Positions 6,776 through 9,969 of a stretch of 9,969 bases of DNA are shown here, one piece after another; the first letter of the stretch is position 1, and every line of letters begins with the position of its first letter. This DNA comes from Gemmatimonadota bacterium (GTDB lineage Bacteria; GCA-2686955). The DNA is taken from assembly GCA_002686955.1 (NCBI GenBank), contig NYZA01000264.1, positions 1-9,969 on the forward strand. The letters are read 5' to 3'. A program made the position numbers and the translations under genes. The notes under the pieces are model-generated. The model made no database searches. It saw only the letters and a program-made list of their open reading frames with translations, and was not told the origin of the DNA.

Positions 6776-6800
6776 CCGATGATCGTCAGGCGATCACCGG
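6776..6800. repeat. Small hairpin downstream of the PLD remnant
   Basis: CCGATGATCG (6776-6785) and CGATCACCGG (6791-6800) form a 10-bp stem with a 5-base loop and one mismatch, which becomes a G-U pair on the minus strand. There is no T-tract on either side, so it is not a standard intrinsic terminator. Confidence 0.45.
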
Positions 6801-6828
6801 TTCGCAGAACTGTGTCGCTTCGTGGAAT

Positions 6829-7015
6829 GATAAGGGTACGCGCAAGAATAACTTGTCATTTGGCATCCCATCTGCACCACAATCGGCCGATCGGCGAGCT
6901 CCGAAATTCTCGACATAGCCGGACCATTCCTACGGTTTCGGTACTCACCAATCGACCAGATCTGCGGCACATCTGGGCGCCAAGATGACAAGTTATTCTT
7001 GCGCGAACCCTTATC
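6829..7015. mobile_element. 187-bp imperfect palindrome, MITE-like or structured RNA
   Basis: The outer 31 bases at each end (6829-6859 and about 6985-7015) are inverted copies with a single mismatch, starting GATAAGGG and ending CCCTTATC. By hand alignment the pairing goes on inward with substitutions and small gaps to CCGAAA (6901-6906) opposite TTTCGG (6935-6940), leaving a loop of about 28 bases. No transposase is encoded. TA dinucleotides lie at both edges, compatible with (but not proof of) a TA target-site duplication as in IS630/mariner-type MITEs. The right edge coincides with the first base at which beta-helix coding homology starts, as expected for an insertion into that gene. Most inner differences preserve G-U pairing in a minus-strand transcript. 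I could not name the parent element. Confidence 0.65.
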
Positions 7016-7652
7016 CGGTTCTGATCAACTGCACTATCGTCAACAACTTTGCGGGAGGTGGCGGCGGGGGGTTCGCACTTTTTCACGATTGCTCACCCAG
7101 TTTTCAAAACTGCATTATCACTGCCAACTCGGCAAACCTCGGCGGCGGTGTTTCATGTTGGTCGTCTTCGACCGATTTCAGAAACTGTACGATCGCCGGG
7201 AACAGCGCCGAAGATGGCGGCGGGATCAGCTGCTGGAGCGACTGGATGAGCACCCCCGCCGAACCGGTCCTCACCAACGGCGTTCTATGGGGCAACACTC
7301 CCGGCGCTGTCTACTACGACCCCGACGACCCCGGCTAGCCCGTGTTCACCTTCTGCGATATCGAGGGCGGCGGCTGGTACGGCACCGGCACAATCGACGC
7401 CTATCCGATCTTCCGCTCTCGCGCCGGCTTCGACTAACTGCTCGCCCCGGGTTCCCCTGCATCGACGCAGGCGACCCCACCATCGAAGACGGCATCTCCG
7501 ATTGGCACTCTCGGTGGCCACGCTGGTATCCAAACAGTGCTCCGTCCGACATGGGCGCCTACGGCGGGCCCGGCAACACCGGTTGGCGCCGGGCAACGCT
7601 ACCGCGCCGATCAGAGCGTGAGGTGAAGCCCGTCGACCAGAATCCCCGGTAG
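6985..7652 (+). pseudogene. Right-handed parallel beta-helix protein, C-terminal remnant
   Basis: From about 7015 the plus strand encodes beta-helix coils: PVLINCTIVNN, SFQNCIITANSANLGGGVSCWSS, DFRNCTIAGNSAEDGGGISC, VLTNGVLWGN. The characteristic end follows, with FCDIEGGGWYGTGTIDAYPIF, then PCIDAGDPTIEDGISD and SDMGAYGGPGNTGW. The frame is broken three times: TAG at 7336-7338, TAA at 7435-7437, and a one-base loss in the C-run at 7454-7457 that moves reading into the frame ending at 7652. Such proteins are normally much longer, exported surface or extracellular proteins; here the N-terminus and signal peptide are missing, cut off by the palindromic element. A stretch at 6793-6828 reading ITGSQNCVASWN in the same frame may be a leftover coil on the other side. 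Homology ends near 7587; the last bases overlap the neighbouring gene's 3' end. Confidence 0.85.
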
Positions 7653-8942
7653 CAGCCAGCTCTGGGTCGTTCGTCCCTCGTAGGTATCCGTATCGAAGAG
7701 GCGCTCTCGCTCTCGGGTCAGCTCGAGCATGTTGGCGCCGAAGATATTGTAGAGGGTCTCGTCGAAGCGCATGGCCGGCAGCGGGGCGACCAGCTCTCCG
7801 TCTTCCACCCAGAACGAGGCGAATCGGGTCATGCCGGTGACACGGGCGGCGGCTCGGTCGGACCAGTTCAAGTACCAGAGCCTTTGCAGATAGAGACCCC
7901 GGTCGAGCTCGGCCAGAATCGTCTTGGCTGATCGCTCTCCGGCACCGATCTCCAGCGATTCCGGGAACTCGCCTTCGTTGGCGCCGTTGGTCGTTGCTCC
8001 GTACTCGAGTGCGCTGCGAGGCGACACGAGTGGTTCGCCGGGGAGCCCTCCATCGATCAAAGCGACCCGGGACGGTCGAATGAAACCCTGGCCGTCGAAT
8101 CCTGGCGCGGTTCCTTGCGAGGTGCTCTCGTACAGGTTCACTCGGGAGTCGAGTGGGGCCTCGCCGTCCCAGAAGTGCAGCAGGGGAGAGGTCTTGGTTC
8201 GGATCCCTTCGAGCCCGAAGCCGCCCCAACAGGTGAGCATCATCAATTCCGCCACCGCGGCTGGCTCGAGGAAGGCGCGATAGGCGCCCGGTTTCACGTC
8301 GCGTGGTGGACGCGCCAGCAGATCCAGCCGTTTCGCACCCTTCTCCATCTCGCGCCGAAGTGCGTCCGGATCCCAATCGAATCCCGCGTAGGAGTCCTTG
8401 ATCCCTTTGTCGGCGTGGTGGTAGAGGGTCCATTCGAAGTTGAAAGAGTCGCTTGAAAACCAGTTGCGCTGCCCGAAGGAGTTGGCGAAGCCGCGGTGGA
8501 CCGCGCCCGCCGCGTAGATGCCGACGAGGTCGTAGCTTTCGGCGGTGTCGAGAACGATCGCCAACGCGTCTTCGCCCGCGGGTAGATCGCGGCGATCCAC
8601 CCGCTCGGTCGACCGCACTTCAGTGGAGTAGAGAAGGTGGGGGTCCTCGGGCAGGTGGGGCAGGCGTTCGCGCAGACGGTCGAGCTCTTCGTCGAGCAGG
8701 CGCCGGTCCTCCTCCGAATTGCCGCTGAGTGTAAGAGCGCTCCCCGCGTGACGTTTGCCGTCGATCAGCTCCACATAGAAAGAATGATCCTGGACCGACC
8801 CCGCCTGTCGCACTTTCCCCTCGGTCAAGCGCGCGAAATCCGACTCTTCCCCGCGGTATTGCGCGAGAAAGACCTCTTCTCCGCGAATTCTCCTTTGCAG
8901 ATGGTCGGCGAGGGTATCAAAACTGCTTCGGTGCTGATCCAT
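7611..8942 (-). CDS. TldE/PmbA-like metallopeptidase partner subunit
   Basis: This 443-residue protein belongs to the TldD/PmbA family. It lacks the HExxxH zinc motif, as expected for the TldE (PmbA) side of a TldD/TldE heterodimer. Family-like segments include VALIDGGLPGEPLVSPRSA, LWYLNWSDRAAARVTGMTRFASFWVEDGEL and MRFDETLYNIFGANM near the C-terminus. The heterodimer degrades or processes unfolded peptides in the cytoplasm, for example microcin B17 precursor and CcdA in E. coli. Two adjacent ATGs are possible. The second (8940-8942) is 6 bases after GGAGG and makes a TGATG junction with the TldD stop; the first (8943-8945) is only 3 bases from GGAGG and gives an ATGA overlap. Either implies coupling to TldD. 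The sequence looks intact, with no signal peptide. Confidence 0.88.
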   Translation of the reverse strand: MDQHRSSFDTLADHLQRRIRGEEVFLAQYRGEESDFARLTEGKVRQAGSVQDHSFYVELIDGKRHAGSALTLSGNSEEDRRLLDEELDRLRERLPHLPEDPHLLYSTEVRSTERVDRRDLPAGEDALAIVLDTAESYDLVGIYAAGAVHRGFANSFGQRNWFSSDSFNFEWTLYHHADKGIKDSYAGFDWDPDALRREMEKGAKRLDLLARPPRDVKPGAYRAFLEPAAVAELMMLTCWGGFGLEGIRTKTSPLLHFWDGEAPLDSRVNLYESTSQGTAPGFDGQGFIRPSRVALIDGGLPGEPLVSPRSALEYGATTNGANEGEFPESLEIGAGERSAKTILAELDRGLYLQRLWYLNWSDRAAARVTGMTRFASFWVEDGELVAPLPAMRFDETLYNIFGANMLELTRERERLFDTDTYEGRTTQSWLLPGILVDGLHLTL

Positions 8943-9969
8943 CATGCTCCTCCGAAAACCTGGACATCGCTGAAGAGACAGGGGGGTGTGGAATGGCCGA
9001 CATGGATCGACTGGTTCGGCTCCCCCTTACCACAGTAGGGGGTCCCGAGCATCTCGACCGTGTCGGCGCACCCCACCATTTCGAGGTGTCGCCAGAAAGT
9101 GGCGCTGATGCCGCGATAGTTCGGCTTCTTCACGACCTGAGTTAAACGACCATTCTCGATGAGCCGGCCCCACTCGCAACCGAACTGGAACTTGCGCCGA
9201 GAGTCATCGATCGACCAGGAACAGTTCGAGCGCATGTAGATGCCTCGCTCAACGGCTGCGATCATCTCCTCGAGTGTGGAGTCGCCCGGCTCCAAGTTGA
9301 GGTTCGCCATCCGGTCGATCGGCGGGCGCGCCCAGCTGCTGGCCCGACAGGAGGCGACACCGGGGAGTCCGGAGCGCGCCTGGGACGTGACGCCACCGAG
9401 GAGTCGCACGAGAACGCCGTCTTCAATAATGTGTTGCCGCTGCGCGCGCATCCCCTCGTCGTCGTAGCTGTAGCTCGCGGCTTCGCCGACGACCCCGGGA
9501 TCGAAAGTGATGTTGAGCAGTTCGCCGCCGTAGCGGTAGCTGCCCACCATCTCGGGAGTGACGAAGGTGGTCCCCGCGTAGTTCCGCTCGTCGCCCAGCA
9601 CACGATCGAGCTCCAAGGGGTGGCCGATCGACTCGTGGATCTGCAAGTAGGCCTGATCCGGCGCGATCAGCAAGCTCATGACTTCGCTCGGGCAATCCGG
9701 GGCCTCGACGAGCTCGAGCACCTCTTCGCGCATTTCCCGGGCGCTCGACTCGAAGCGGAGTTGGCGCAGCACTTCCATCCCTCCCTGGCGCAAGCTCCCG
9801 AATCCGGAAGATCGCGTCACCGTGTCGCCGCGGGCATGGGCGGCCACCCACACTCCCGGTGTCGTCAGGACGTTTCGCTGAGCCACGCGGCCGCCGTCGG
9901 AGGTGAGATAGAGGCTGTCGTTGGTGGTGTGCTGAAACGACGTGTATTGGTCCACCAGGCGCTCATCAC
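8942..9969 (-). CDS. TldD-like zinc metallopeptidase (5' end outside the window)
   Basis: The frame is open to the window edge, so the start lies beyond it; a GTG at 9953-9955 is an internal codon. The zinc motif HESIGH (HExxxH) is encoded at 9620-9637, followed by PLELDRVLGDE. Near the C-terminus PYCGKGEPNQ (Cys codon 9032-9034) matches the position of the third zinc ligand (Cys454 in E. coli TldD). Other family-like parts are TTNDSLYLTSDGG near the N-terminal side, FDPGVVGEAASYSYDDEGMRA, and PYCGKGEPNQSIHVGHSTPP. TldD is the catalytic half of the TldD/TldE heterodimer, whose barrel admits unfolded chains. Its stop codon overlaps the TldE start, so the pair is one transcription unit read leftwards. 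About 341 residues are visible; full proteins are usually around 470-480. Confidence 0.92.
   Translation of the reverse strand, partial: DERLVDQYTSFQHTTNDSLYLTSDGGRVAQRNVLTTPGVWVAAHARGDTVTRSSGFGSLRQGGMEVLRQLRFESSAREMREEVLELVEAPDCPSEVMSLLIAPDQAYLQIHESIGHPLELDRVLGDERNYAGTTFVTPEMVGSYRYGGELLNITFDPGVVGEAASYSYDDEGMRAQRQHIIEDGVLVRLLGGVTSQARSGLPGVASCRASSWARPPIDRMANLNLEPGDSTLEEMIAAVERGIYMRSNCSWSIDDSRRKFQFGCEWGRLIENGRLTQVVKKPNYRGISATFWRHLEMVGCADTVEMLGTPYCGKGEPNQSIHVGHSTPPCLFSDVQVFGGA

Noticed and set aside
7336-7437. Stop-codon recoding in the beta-helix gene
   Set aside because: One stop is TAG and the other TAA, and a frameshift follows; independent decay is the simpler explanation.
7285-8433. A 382-residue minus-strand frame overlapping the TldE-like gene
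   Set aside because: It is Arg-rich and without motifs, and is an out-of-frame shadow of the TldE-like gene and of the antisense of the beta-helix remnant.
1-9969. CRISPR array, tRNA or rRNA genes
   Set aside because: No regularly spaced direct repeats, cloverleaf-like sequence or rRNA-like conserved sequence was seen on reading both strands.

Overview
This is a GC-rich bacterial window that reads as an accessory region: intact genes alternate with broken ones and with small structured repeats. No rRNA, tRNA or CRISPR array is visible, so the lineage cannot be fixed. The mix of a metacaspase-type protease, a metzincin, a parallel beta-helix protein with a Planctomycete/Myxococcota/candidate-phylum style C-terminus, and a TldD/TldE-like pair suggests a large-genome, GC-rich environmental bacterium. 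That is an inference.

Layout. (1) 1-464, minus: a small unrecognised gene and the 5' end of a radical SAM gene, joined by a GTGA stop/start overlap. (2) 465-1426: a decayed stretch with the zinc-ribbon N-terminus of an IS1595-type transposase (728 to about 980) and, on the opposite strand, a fragment of a sigma-54 activator (WPGNVREL). (3) 1427-2626, plus: an intact AAA_14/DUF4143 ATPase with an inverted repeat just upstream. (4) 2679-4499, minus: a 606-residue fusion of an alpha/beta-hydrolase-like domain and a type I metacaspase-like domain. (5) 4702-5724, plus, divergent from it: a metzincin zinc protease with a C-terminal PPC-like domain and no signal peptide. (6) 5819-6729, plus: a phospholipase D-like gene that has lost both HKD catalytic motifs through an internal deletion and is now out of frame. 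(7) 6776-7015: two hairpins, the larger a 187-bp imperfect palindrome like a MITE or structured RNA. (8) about 7015-7652, plus: the C-terminal end of a beta-helix surface protein with two stop codons and one frameshift. (9) 7611-9969, minus: a translationally coupled TldD/TldE-like metallopeptidase pair, with the TldD gene running off the window.

The most interesting block is 2679-6729. It holds a hydrolase-caspase fusion divergently arranged with a signal-less metzincin and a PLD-like gene, three predicted degradative proteins side by side. That resembles a conflict or regulated-death locus, but no sensor or regulator is visible and one member is dead. The TldD/TldE pair looks like an ordinary two-gene operon.
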